From Anaeromyces robustus (lineage: Eukaryota; Neocallimastigomycota; Neocallimastigomycetes; Neocallimastigales; Neocallimastigaceae), in assembly GCA_002104895.1 (NCBI GenBank), contig MCFG01000349.1, forward strand, positions 15,001-57,500: a stretch of DNA of 42,500 nucleotides, in the 5' to 3' direction. Both the position numbers and the translations under genes were made by a program. Shown one piece after another: positions 30,101 to 39,708 of this stretch (positions within the stretch are counted from its first letter, which is position 1; each line of letters starts with the position of its first letter). Under the pieces are notes generated by a model. The model ran no database searches and was not told where the DNA came from. It worked only from the letters and a program-made list of their open reading frames with translations.

Positions 30101-33100
30101 TACATATTCGCACGTATAAGTACGAGAAAGGTAAATATAATAATATATATATAATATTCATATAATGTATTTATTATATATATAAAATATTTTTCGTATG
30201 TATTTTAATATATTAATTATTAATTAAATCTATAGAACAATATATTGAAGATATATCACATTTAATTAAAGATAATGACAATGAAGTTAGTAATAAAGGC
30301 TATTATGAATGTTTAATTGAAAATTGGAATGAAGATCTAGATAAGGGTATTCAAAAAAGTTTTGATATTGGTGAAAATAAATGGTAATTTTATTATATCT
30401 AAATATAAATAAATAATTATTAATATTAGAACCAAAAAGTAACATTTTTTAATAAAATAATATATAATTAAAGGAAAATCAAATTACGTCGTATTAACAA
30501 TGAAAATGATGAAAAATATATTTATGTTCAATTGAAAAATAATAATATTGAAAAAGACAAATATAGTCATATTTGTTCAAAAAGTTTAATAACATTCTGT
30601 AATTATAATGATTATTCATATTTCTATACTAACATTAATGATGGTAAAAATACGAAATAGATTAAATTTATAAAGATATTATTTATATATTTATATAATA
30701 AATGAAAATTTAACTTCTTTTTCTCTATTTGAAAAATGTTTTATACATATATATAATATAGAAAAAGAAAATAAATTCGATTATTATAGTAATTTTAACA
30801 TTTGTAATCATAATAAGTTTATTAAACAAGATGATATACCCATAAATAATGAATATACTAATAAATCTCTAATTGAAAATGATAAAATTAAAATTGGAAT
30901 CTATATGCATGAATATAAATATAAAAAAGGTAAATTAAAATATATATATACTATATTTATTTAAAAAAAAAGAAAGCAAAATGAATAAAAAAATTTATTA
31001 TTTAATATTTTATTGTAATAATTAATCTATATATATAATTTTTATTTATAGAACAATACTATGAAGAATTAAAAAGTTATGTAATAGATTATAATCATGA
31101 AGTTTTAAGCGATGGTTTCTATGAATGGAAAATTAAAAATTGGAGTCAATTATTAAATGATGAATTTAGTGATGAATTTGAAATTGGAGGTTATAAATGG
31201 TTTGTAAAATAAAAAACTAGTAAATTAATTAACAATAATTAGTAATTATATATCTTTAATAAATAAATAAATCTATCATATTTTATTTATTAAAATAAAT
31301 AAATAAATAAAATAAAAAAAAGGAAAATATTATTAAATCCAAATGGATATGACAACAAAGTAGACGAAGATTATATTTCTGTTTATTTAAAGAATATTGA
31401 TGTTCAAAAAAATTCATCAACCCATATTTATGCTAATTGTTTATTAGCTATAAGAAATTATAAAGATTGTTCATGTTTCTTTATTAATAATGGTATAATA
31501 ATTTTTTTTTGTTTTTTAATATTTTTTTATTTATTAAAAAAGTAATTAAAATAAGTAATACTCTATTATTTATCTTAATAATAATCATAATTTAAATATG
31601 TTAAAATATTATTATAATATATATTTATATATATTATATTAGATATTAAATCTAATCACTATAATAAATATAATAATTCATGTAACTGGGATCATTTTAT
31701 TAAAAGAGAATGTTTATATGAAAAAACTGAAAATTCTAATAGGTCAATAATTGAAGATGATGAAGTAGTAATTGATATTTATATTCGTATATATAAATAT
31801 AATAAAGGTTAGTAAAATTTTTCTTCATTAAAGAAAAAAAATAATTATATAAAAAAAATTAATAAATATATATTATGTAATATATTTTTAATTTTTTTTT
31901 AAATATTGTTCTAATTCATCAATATAGTTCAATATATTCATGAATTAGAAAGTTTAACCATTAACAAAAATGAATATGATCTACTTCATGATAATAATTA
32001 TTATGAATGGCAAATTGAAGACTGGAATAATCTTGAAAATGAAAAATCTAGTGATGAATTTTTAATCGGAAATAGCAAATGGTAATATATATATATTTAT
32101 ATTTTTATTAAATTTTATTTTTAGTAATTATTTAAAAAATAATTATAATTATAATTATATATATTTACATTAATGATTACCAAAAAAAAGGAAATTATGT
32201 TTATATTCAGATAACGAAGATAAAAATGGTTTTGCTTCATTTTATTTAAAAAATATGGATTCAGATAATACTTTATCTCATGTATGTGCAAAATGCATAT
32301 TAGTTATTCGTAATTATGAAGATTATTCATGTTTCTACTCTAAAGGTAGTAAATATTTAATATAAAATATATAATAAATAATTATTGAATTAACTTTATT
32401 ATAATTTCATAATTATATAAATAAAATATATTATATTATACGATATATATTATTTTTCATATAAAAATTTTATTAACAACCCAAAAGAATCAGAAATCAT
32501 TTATTTCAATAAATATAATAAGTTATATGGATGGAAACATTTCATTAAAAACAAAGATTTATTTAAAAATAACGATAATACAAATAACTCATTAATTAAA
32601 AATAACAAAACAGTTGTTGGTGCTTATATATTTATCTATAAATATGAAGAAGGTTAGTATATATTTATTAGAAAAAAAGAACATAACAATTGTAGAAAAA
32701 CTTTCAAACTAAAATGATTTAACATATAAATATATAGAACAATACAATGAAGAATTAAAAAGATTAATAAAAGATGAAAAATATGAAATAGATAAGGAAG
32801 GTTATTTTGAATGGGAAATTAATGAATGGAATAAACTTTTAAACGATGAATTCAATAAAGAGTTTAATATTGGAAATCAAAAATGGTATGAATTTTTATT
32901 AAAAAAAATTATTATTATAGTATCATATATTTTAAATAATTATCATTATAAAATTAATAATTTTTTAAAAATAATAATAATAATAAAAAATAAAAATAAA
33001 AGGAAATTATCATTAAATCCAAATGGATTTGATGACAAAGCAGATAATGATTCTGTTACCATTGAATTAAAAAATATTAATATTGAAAATGTTATATCCA

Positions 33101-35475
33101 CACATCTTTGTTCAAAATGTATATTAACCATTCGAAATTATAATGATTTATCTACTTTCTGTGTTAAAAGAGGTATGTATTTTTACTTAATAATAAAATA
33201 TTTTTTATTTTTTTTTGATATTTACTATTTTCCCGTTTTTTTTTATAATAAATAAAAAAAATTATTAATATATTTATTATTCATTAGATATGGACTATGA
33301 TTATTTTGATCAAGATAATTCAAAATGTGAATGGAAACAATTCATTAAAAAATCAGATTTATTTAAATTAAATGAAATTAGTAATAAACCTATAATTGAA
33401 AATAATATAGCTATTATTGGTGTTTATATTCGTACATATAAATATATTAAAGGTTTGTTATTTAAATAATAAAACAAATTAAAAATATAAATATATATTC
33501 ATTAGTATTTATGTATTTTAAATATTTATATATATTAATTTATATATAATATATAGAACAATATGTTGATAAAATAAAGAATTTAATTGAAGATGATGGA
33601 TATTCAGTACTTAAAAATGATTATTATGAATGGGAAATTGAAAAAATAGATAATCTCAATAATAATATTGAATATAGTCCTGAATTTGAAGCAGCAGGCC
33701 ATCAATGGTAAATGATTAGCATTAATAAAAAATAGAATATTATTATATATATATTTATAATATTTTTTAATTGTTTATATATTATGTCTATTTAAACTTT
33801 TTTATAATAATTATATATATACTAACAAATTTATTTTAAATACATTAGGAAAATGTTATTATATCCTAATGGAAGTACTGAAAAAAACGAAGATTATTTG
33901 TCAATCTATCTTAAAAATTTAGATGTTATTAATAATGAAACATCATCTACTTCTATTTTAAGTAAATGTGTATTTAGTATTCATAATAATGATTATTCTC
34001 ATACCTATTTAAATAAGAGTAAATATTGAATATAATAAATATATTCATTGATAATGATATTTAAATATAAATCACATATAATTTTATGAAATTTTTATGA
34101 AATTATTAATAAATTTTATAACACAAAATTTTAAAAAATATTGTTAAATATATAATATAGGTATAAACTTTAATGAATATAACAGTTATAGAAATTTATA
34201 TGGAATTGAAAAATTCATAAACAAAGATAACTTATTAAATATAAATTCAAATTCTGAAAATCAAAAAATTATTATTGGTGCATATATACGTGTTTATAAA
34301 AATGACGAAGGTATGTTTAAATTAATTAGTTTTTTCTTTTTTTTTTTTTTTTTACGTGTTATTTTGAATATTATTCTTCCATATTTTAATATAATATACA
34401 TATAATAAATAATATATCTTTTTTTTTATAATTTTTATTTTTTATAAATATCGTTTCATTAGATGATGAAAAATTAAATAATAATAAAGGATGGAAAGAA
34501 GTACATATGATATGTAAGAATGGTAGCACTGAACAATTGGAAAAATTGATTCGCTTAGGTTATCATTTATCTGAAAAAACGAAAGATGGATGGTATCCCC
34601 TTCATATAGCTTGTCAAAATGGCAAAATTGATATAGTGAAATTTTTAATAGAGAATGATCAAGGAATAGATATAAATTTAAGATCAAATGGGGAAACCCC
34701 TATTGAAATAGCATGTTCTAATAATTATTATGAAATAGTAGATTATTTATTAGACAAAGAAGCAAATCTCATTTATTTAAATAGTGAAGAAGAATATAAA
34801 CTTTTACATATAGCCACAATAAATAATAATATTAAAATGGTTAAACTTTTATTAAATAAAGGTAAAATTCAAATTCATAGTAAAGATCCAAATTTAGGAT
34901 GGACTGCACTTCATATTGCCACTAAATATAATTACCATCATTTAGCAAAATATTTAATAAGAGATGAACATGCTGATGTTAATGAAATAGATCATGAACA
35001 AAATACACCATTACATATTTCTAGTCAATATGGTCATACAGTAATGACACAACTTTTAATTAGTAATAAAGCAGATATTAATTATAGAAATAGTGAAGGT
35101 TGGACACCAGTTCATATTGCATGTCAGTATAATCATGAAAATATTATTCAATTACTTATAGATAATAATGCCAATTATAATTTAGCAACCTATAAATATT
35201 GGACACCATTACATATATCTGTTTACTATAAACATTTTTCTATTGTTAAATATTTATTATCAAAAATTAATAATCATTTAAATATTTACGAGAAAACTAT
35301 TGAAGGTCTAACAGTATTTAATATAGCAAAAGATAATAATAATCCAGATATTCTGAAATTATTAAATGATTATGTATCTGAAAAGGAAAAAGAAAAGGAA
35401 AGAAATAAAGCATTATTAAATAATATTATAAATCGAGATATTATGAACTTATTACAAAATCAATATCTACAATAA
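21879..35475 (+). CDS. Giant protein with 15 tandem MATH domains and C-terminal ankyrin repeats (about 47 exons)
   Basis: Spliced by eye, this gives 8,148 nt in one frame: 2,715 residues plus TAA. A 10-nt first exon (ATG TCA AGA A, 21879-21888) is followed by 15 modules of three exons and a final ankyrin exon (34463-35475). Each module is one MATH/TRAF-like domain: exon a ends YYEWEIxNW...SPEFxIGGYKW with the Trp codon split TG|G; exon b carries YISVYLKN...HIYAKCILTIRNYNDYSYFY; exon c carries WxKFIKKSDLY...LIENNKIIIGVYIRIYKYEK. Introns are about 73-190 nt, GT-AG. MATH domains bind peptides in TRAFs, SPOP and USP7; ankyrins also bind proteins. No signal peptide, membrane segment, BTB, RING or protease domain is seen, so an intracellular scaffold is the best guess. 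The 10-nt first exon is the least certain part. Confidence 0.88.
22032..22729 (+). other. MATH module 1
   Basis: Exons 22032-22176, 22323-22492, 22571-22729. Landmarks: CEWEINNW, SPEYEIYGYKW, YIRNYNKYNCYE, WGWNKFIKRSGLY, KLVIGAYIRIYK. One of the most complete matches to the family consensus. The B-to-C junction uses A|GT rather than the usual G|GT. Confidence 0.88.
22868..23498 (+). other. MATH module 2
   Basis: Exons 22868-23012, 23089-23237, 23349-23498. Landmarks: YYEYPILNW, SPEFNLCGYKW, HLYAKYILVLRNSNSYSYYY, IGIYIRIYKYGK. The third exon has lost the usual W-x-x-F-I and reads GYFFIEESDLF, and is 15 nt shorter than typical. Confidence 0.86.
23572..24334 (+). other. MATH module 3
   Basis: Exons 23572-23743, 23930-24081, 24170-24334. 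The first exon is the longest of its class (172 nt) and divergent (YFEWNKNYWG, then NIENNKW without SPEF-GG). The third exon has FGWNKGIDYRRL and ends in an acidic FDDAYE rather than the usual YKYEK. Confidence 0.84.
24462..25217 (+). other. MATH module 4
   Basis: Exons 24462-24615, 24781-24947, 25053-25217. The linker differs from later modules (FDFPIFPLSNSLIE) and resembles the start of module 1 (FFNSLKNSIID). Landmarks: YYEWNLNDW, SPVFERCGHKW, FFVRNSNDRSYHY, SWGNDQLIRK. Confidence 0.86.
25330..26027 (+). other. MATH module 5
   Basis: Exons 25330-25486, 25625-25776, 25863-26027. Landmarks: YYEWQIDN, SSPEFYIGNCKW, HVYAKCILSIRNCNGYSYYY, IKQLIKKSEL, IIGVYIRTYKYYK. The acceptor before the middle exon uses the first AG of AAAGGG, which keeps the split Trp codon in frame. 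Confidence 0.86.
26115..26790 (+). other. MATH module 6
   Basis: Exons 26115-26265, 26367-26524, 26626-26790. Landmarks: YYEWKINDW, QEFIMNNQKW, HIYAKCSLVIRNYNNYSCFY, CWNNFIKKEIL, IIIGVFISTINYNE. The middle exon ends A|GTAAAT and the Ser codon is completed by GT in the next exon. Confidence 0.87.
26895..27614 (+). other. MATH module 7
   Basis: Exons 26895-27042, 27154-27311, 27450-27614. Landmarks: YYEWKIENWNELF, IIGGYRW, HVYAKFILTLRNYYDYSNFY, HWSHYIRKKDLY, IIIGVYVRIYKYEK. The intron after its first exon carries an AAT microsatellite. Confidence 0.88.
27044..27130 (+). repeat. TAA/AAT microsatellite at a 5' splice site
   Basis: About 29 TAA units start inside the donor (TG|GTAATAATAAT) of the intron between the first and second exons of MATH module 7. 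Out of frame it gives a false Asn-rich reading frame. Confidence 0.95.
27725..28449 (+). other. MATH module 8
   Basis: Exons 27725-27866, 28014-28171, 28285-28449. The most divergent first exon (142 nt): YNEWGIINF with Phe for the second Trp and AEMITNDKKW in place of SPEF-GGYKW. Third exon: SINNYIEKDTLF, TNIGVYIRTYEYEK. Confidence 0.85.
28554..29271 (+). other. MATH module 9
   Basis: Exons 28554-28701, 28836-28990, 29107-29271. Landmarks: YYEWKIEDWKKLS, FIIGEHKW, HIYAKCLFIIRNYNNYSCFY, ININELIKKD, TVIGVYIRIYEYNE. Confidence 0.88.
29314..29424 (+). repeat. Three copies of a 37-bp repeat in an intron
   Basis: Copies start at 29314, 29351 and 29388 with TAAAATAATTTATTTTTAAA and appear identical. 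They fill most of the intron between MATH modules 9 and 10. Confidence 0.9.
29458..30130 (+). other. MATH module 10
   Basis: Exons 29458-29605, 29720-29892, 29972-30130. Landmarks: YYEWVVENW, FSLDNYEW, HIYNKYLLIFRNCSDYSNFY, YWDKYIKKDILF, IIGVHIRTYKYEK. The middle exon is the longest of its class (173 nt) through an Asn-rich insertion. Confidence 0.88.
30236..30929 (+). other. MATH module 11
   Basis: Exons 30236-30383, 30474-30643, 30762-30929. Landmarks: YYECLIENW (Cys for the first Trp), FDIGENKW, HICSKSLITFCNYNDYSYFY, HNKFIKQDDI, IGIYMHEYKYKK. Confidence 0.87.
31052..31807 (+). other. MATH module 12
   Basis: Exons 31052-31199, 31323-31492, 31643-31807. Landmarks: FYEWKIKNWSQLL, DEFEIGGYKW, HIYANCLLAIRNYKDCSCFF, NWDHFIKRECLY, VVIDIYIRIYKYNK. 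The donor after the first exon is GTTTGT, the weakest of the series. Confidence 0.88.
31928..32652 (+). other. MATH module 13
   Basis: Exons 31928-32081, 32191-32348, 32488-32652. Landmarks: YYEWQIEDWNNLE, DEFLIGNSKW, HVCAKCILVIRNYEDYSCFY, GWKHFIKNKDLF. The middle exon has two in-phase donors, G|GTAGTA (ending 32345) and A|GTAAAT (ending 32348), which differ by one codon. Confidence 0.87.
32738..33452 (+). other. MATH module 14
   Basis: Exons 32738-32885, 33003-33172, 33288-33452. Landmarks: YFEWEINEWNKLL, KEFNIGNQKW, HLCSKCILTIRNYNDLSTFC, EWKQFIKKSDLF, IIGVYIRTYKYIK. Confidence 0.88.
33557..34310 (+). other. MATH module 15
   Basis: Exons 33557-33707, 33849-34018, 34161-34310. Landmarks: YYEWEIEKIDNL (second Trp lost), SPEFEAAGHQW, SKCVFSIHNNDYSHTY, GIEKFINKDNLL, IIIGAYIRVYKNDE. 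It joins directly to the ankyrin exon with the same G|GA(T) phase-1 junction used between modules. Confidence 0.87.
34463..35475 (+). other. Ankyrin-repeat exon (C-terminal part of the MATH-ankyrin protein)
   Basis: One uninterrupted exon of 1,013 nt after an ATTAG acceptor at 34459-34462... the first complete codon is Asp. About nine ankyrin repeats can be counted; clear ones start DGWYPLHIACQNGKIDIVKF, LGWTALHIATKYNYHHLAKY, EQNTPLHISSQYGHTVMTQL, EGWTPVHIACQYNHENIIQL and KYWTPLHISVYYKHFSIVKY. The last repeat (EGLTVFNIAKDNNNPDILKL) is followed by a charged helix (SEKEKEKERNKALL) and the end NLLQNQYLQ. The contrast with the finely split MATH part suggests this exon was joined to the array as a unit. 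Confidence 0.93.
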
Positions 35476-36095
35476 CAATAATATAATTATATAAATTATA
35501 ATTAAATTTATAACAATAATAATTATATTTATAACAATAATAAATATAACTGTATAAATTGTATATATAATAACTATATTTACTACACTAACAATTATAT
35601 ATAAATTGTATATAATAATTATATTAATAAAAACTATATTAATAATAATATCTATATTAAAAATAATTATATTAATGATAATAACCATATTAAAGATAAT
35701 ATCATAATACAAAACCAAGTAGAAGAAAAAATATTATTTTTATTATCATAAAAGAAATAATATTTTATAATCTGATTGTCTATTTTTAAATATTTATATT
35801 TAAATTATTAAAAAATATAATATTAAAAAACATCTAAATTTAAATATTTACGTTTTTTAATATTATATTTTTTAATAACAGAAAAATCAAAATAAATAAT
35901 TTTAATGTTATATATATGATTAATACTATTAATACAAATTATAATATTTTTGTTTTAAAACCACAAGAATATTATCAAAGAAAAAAAAAGCCTTAAATCA
36001 TAATTAATATATAAAAAAAAAAATACTTTTTTTTATATTAATTAAAAGCAAAAACAAAAAGAAAAATAATTAAAGCAAAAACAAAACAAAGTTAA

Positions 36096-36129
<34 letters not shown>

Positions 36130-36230
36130 AAAATCAAGCTAAAAAAAAAATACTATTATTTTATTTTAATAATAGTTTACATAATTATAGAAATAAGAAT
36201 AAATCATATATATATAATATATATACTTAT

Positions 36231-36261
<31 letters not shown>

Positions 36262-36343
36262 ATTATAATAATAATAATAAATATACCCTATTATTATTAT
36301 TAAAGCTATAATATATTTATAAATATTTTTTTTTATATATTTT

Positions 36344-36381
<38 letters not shown>

Positions 36382-37574
36382 GAAAAGAAACTATATAGTA
36401 TGTTTTGTTTTTTATCACTTTGTAATATTATTTAAAAATATATTATTTCTTTTCCATTTTTAAATAAAAATTAAAAAAAAAAATAAAAATAAATAAAAAA
36501 AAAAATAAAAAAAATATATATAAAAAAAAAAAAATAAATAAATAAATAATATGTAAAAATAAATTGTAATATGCTGAGAGTTTGTAAAAAAAAATTTTTT
36601 TAATAATATATATTCATTTTTTTTTTTTTTTATTTATTTATTTTTTAGTTCTATCATATAAATAATTTAAAACATATGAATACTATTGGAATTTACAGTA
36701 AAAAAAAAATTATATATATAATCATATTGTAAAATAAATAAAATATTTTTTGAATGTATTTTTCAATAATATATTCTATAATCTAAAAATAAATATATAA
36801 GGATATATAAATATTTATCATTAATAAATACAGTAAAAAAAAATTATATATATAATCATATTGTAAAATAAATAAAATATTTTTTGAATGTATTTTTCCA
36901 ATAATATATTCTATAATCTAAAAATAAATATATAAGGATGTATAAATATTTATCATTAATAAATAAATAACTTAATTCTACTACCACACCCACAACTTTT
37001 AATATTTTTTTTTTTTTTTTTTTTTTTTTTTATTATTATATATTATTATATTCTTATATACACACAAAATCATATATATAAAGAAGTTTCTTCTATCATT
37101 TTTTGATTAGTATTTTAGTATTTTTTATTTGGTATAAATATTAATAAATAATTTATAATATTATTAAAATTTAGAGAATAAATATTAATAATTTAAATAT
37201 TTAATAATATTAAAATTTAGTTATGCTATTGAAATTTTATATATGCAATATATATATATATATATATTTTAAAAACAAAAAAAAAAATCTAATAGAAAAA
37301 ACAATAAAAAATTTCGTTATTATTTAAAAAAGATAAAAAAAATAGTCATAAATGAATTTTTTTTTTTTCTTTTACTTTTTTATATGTTTCAAAATAAAAA
37401 GTCGCTTTATAATTTAAAATATTAAAAAAATAATTATAAATGAATAAATAGATAATAGAATGCAGGATATATAAATTAAAATATGATGATTTTTTTTATA
37501 AATATAAAAAATTAAATTAGTTCAATTTAATTTTATATACTATAATTAAATGATTATATATATATATAATATTT
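35476..37574. other. Intergenic region between two convergent genes
   Basis: Both flanking genes end here. 35476-35755 is a degenerate AAT/TATA-type repeat with a 48-codon Asn-rich open stretch at 35605-35748 (ending QNQVEEKILFLLS). Homopolymer A tracts lie at about 36101-36127 and 36345-36378 and a T tract at about 37008-37031. A recent 135-bp duplication is listed separately. No gene is supported. Confidence 0.65.
36695..36964. repeat. Tandem direct duplication, 135-bp unit
   Basis: Copy 1 at 36695-36829 and copy 2 at 36830-36964 both begin ACAGTAAAA and end CATTAATAAAT. I see only three differences: one A in a homopolymer, one extra C (TTTTTCAA against TTTTTCCAA) and A to G in GGATATAT/GGATGTAT. 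Confidence 0.93.
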
Positions 37575-38776
37575 TTAAATTTTTTGTTGTTCTGATTGTT
37601 TTGATTGTAATGATTGTTCCAATGGTTCTGATGGTTCTGATGGTTCCGATGAGTCCATACTTAAAGATTTATCAATAATTTCTGAATTTTCTGATTTTCC
37701 AGAATTCTCAGATGGTTCCATTGAATGTAATAATCCTTTTTTTTTCTTTTGTTCTTGTTTTTGCTTCTTAAGTTGTTCCTTCTGTTGTTTCTTTAATTCG
37801 TCTTGTTGTTTCTTCTGTTGTTCTAATCTTTTTCTTTGTTCTTGTACTAGTTGTAAATGTTTCTTTCTCATAAGCTTCTTCTTGTTTTGATGATTAGTAC
37901 TTGACCTTGCACGCTTATTAATAAACCAATCATTAATTTGACGATGAGTTAAACCTGTTTCATGAACAAGTCTATCTTTTTCATTATTAGATGGATAATG
38001 AGAAGCATTATAAGAAGTTTCTAAAATAAAGATAATAAACTTTGGGAATCTTCTAGACTCTTTTTCCTTTTTCTTACCATTAGGTCCTACAGCTTCAAAT
38101 TTACCATTATTTGCTGGTTTTATATTTACATAACGAGGTTTATTAGGATCATAGGAAGTTACTAATCTTATTGTTTTATTAATATCTACATCAAAACTAT
38201 TATTTTGCATCATTTGATTATTATTGTATGGCATTGTACAATTATTATTGTTATTGTTGTCATTATTATTATTGTTATTATTATTATTATTATTAATAGT
38301 ATTATTATTAATAGTATTATTATTATTATTGTTGTTGTTGTTATATAGTACCATATTATTATTATTTGGACCCATAACATTATTATTTTGTATCAAACCA
38401 TTATTATTTTGCTTCATTGAATCATCATTTATAGGATTATTATTTAGCATCATAAAATCATCATTTTGCATCACATCATTAGAATTCCTATTCATATTAT
38501 GTTGGTTCAATGGTATATTATTATTTTGTTGATAATAAGATTGATCATTATAATGATTTGAATAAGGTTCAAATGAAGAATTATGATTATTATCATTAGT
38601 CATCATAAAAGGAGGTGGTAAGCTAACAGAAGATTGTGTTAATTGAGGTTTAGAAGTATACATATGATCAGAATTTGGTGACGGATTTCTAAGTGAAAAA
38701 TTGTTTATTTCATAACTATTTCTTCTATTGTTATAATAATCTAAGTCTATATTATTGTTATTGCTAATGTTATTAC

Positions 38777-38812
<36 letters not shown>

Positions 38813-39708
38813 TTGAAGAATAATTATTGGGTATATTATTATTGTTATCGTTATTGTTGTAATTATTATAATTATTATTATTATTATTGTAGTTATTATT
38901 ATTACTACTGCTTTTAATATTATTATATTGATTTTCATTATCAACTAATGAAGAATAAGAAGATTTTCCACTAACTTTATATTCATCTTGTTGATTACTA
39001 AAACTTTTATAATATAAAAGGTCTTCCTTATTCATTTCTATATTATAAGATGAATTATTAGAAAACTTGTTTTTATACAATGGTTTATCTAAAGCAGGTA
39101 ATATATTATCCTTCATTGAGGAATTTATATTTTTATTTTCCAAAAGATATTTTATAGATGGTAACATTATATTTTCATTATTGTTATTGGTTTTATTATA
39201 TATTTCTTCATGATCTCCTGAATTTTTATATTCATTATCTATTCTTTCTACTTGACCAATTACTGGTGAAGAATATACAGTCGACGAAGGAGAACGATAA
39301 GGATTACTATTATTATAGAAATTAGTATTGTGGTTGTCATTCATTTCATTATTTAATGAAGCTAAAGACATTGGACTACCTTTAAAATTCTCATTTAAAA
39401 GATTTGTTTTCATTAATCTTTCAGCTATTATACTCTTCTTTGGATAATTATTTATTTTTCCATTGTTTTCAACTTCATTTCCATCCTTATCTTTTAAATG
39501 TAATAATGCATTTGCAACATCAATGTCAACTTTAATGTTTCCTTGGCCTTCTTTTTTAACTGTTGAACTATTTGACATATTTTGAGACATATTAATCATT
39601 CCTATGAATACATAATAAAAAATAAAAATTAATAATATATTCTTTATATCTAATGCATCATATACACCATATATAATTATATAATATATATTTACCTTCT
39701 ACTCTCAT
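37575..39708 (-). CDS. Asn-rich homeodomain transcription factor
   Basis: The main exon runs 39601-37575. A 13-nt first exon (39708-39696, MRVE plus one base) with donor GTAAAT and acceptor TTCATAG joins it in frame and yields 679 residues; without it Met at 39599 gives 674. Numbered from that Met, a homeodomain lies at about 511-570: helix 1 FPKFIIFILETSYNAS, then YPSNNEKDRLVHETG and the recognition helix HRQINDWFINKRAR (Trp558, Phe559, Ile560, Asn561). It aligns without gaps to the 60-residue class, as yeast MATa1, although Ile at homeodomain position 50 and the helix-3 sequence recall TALE proteins. A Lys/Gln-rich helix (LVQEQRKRLEQQKKQQDEL) and a SEPSEPSEP tail follow. The N-terminal 500 residues are Asn-rich and disordered, a usual activation-region composition. 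Nuclear DNA binding is well supported; targets are unknown. Confidence 0.9.

Noticed and set aside
34442-34687. Minus-strand 81-codon frame
   Set aside because: Antisense to the ankyrin exon, with no sign of coding.
35605-35748. Asn-rich 48-codon open stretch after the MATH-ankyrin stop
   Set aside because: Degenerate AAT/TATA repeat with no start or clear acceptor; an alternative last exon cannot be excluded but is not supported.
36101-36378. Long A tracts as tails of retroposed copies
   Set aside because: No target-site duplication or element body seen; homopolymers are common throughout this genome.
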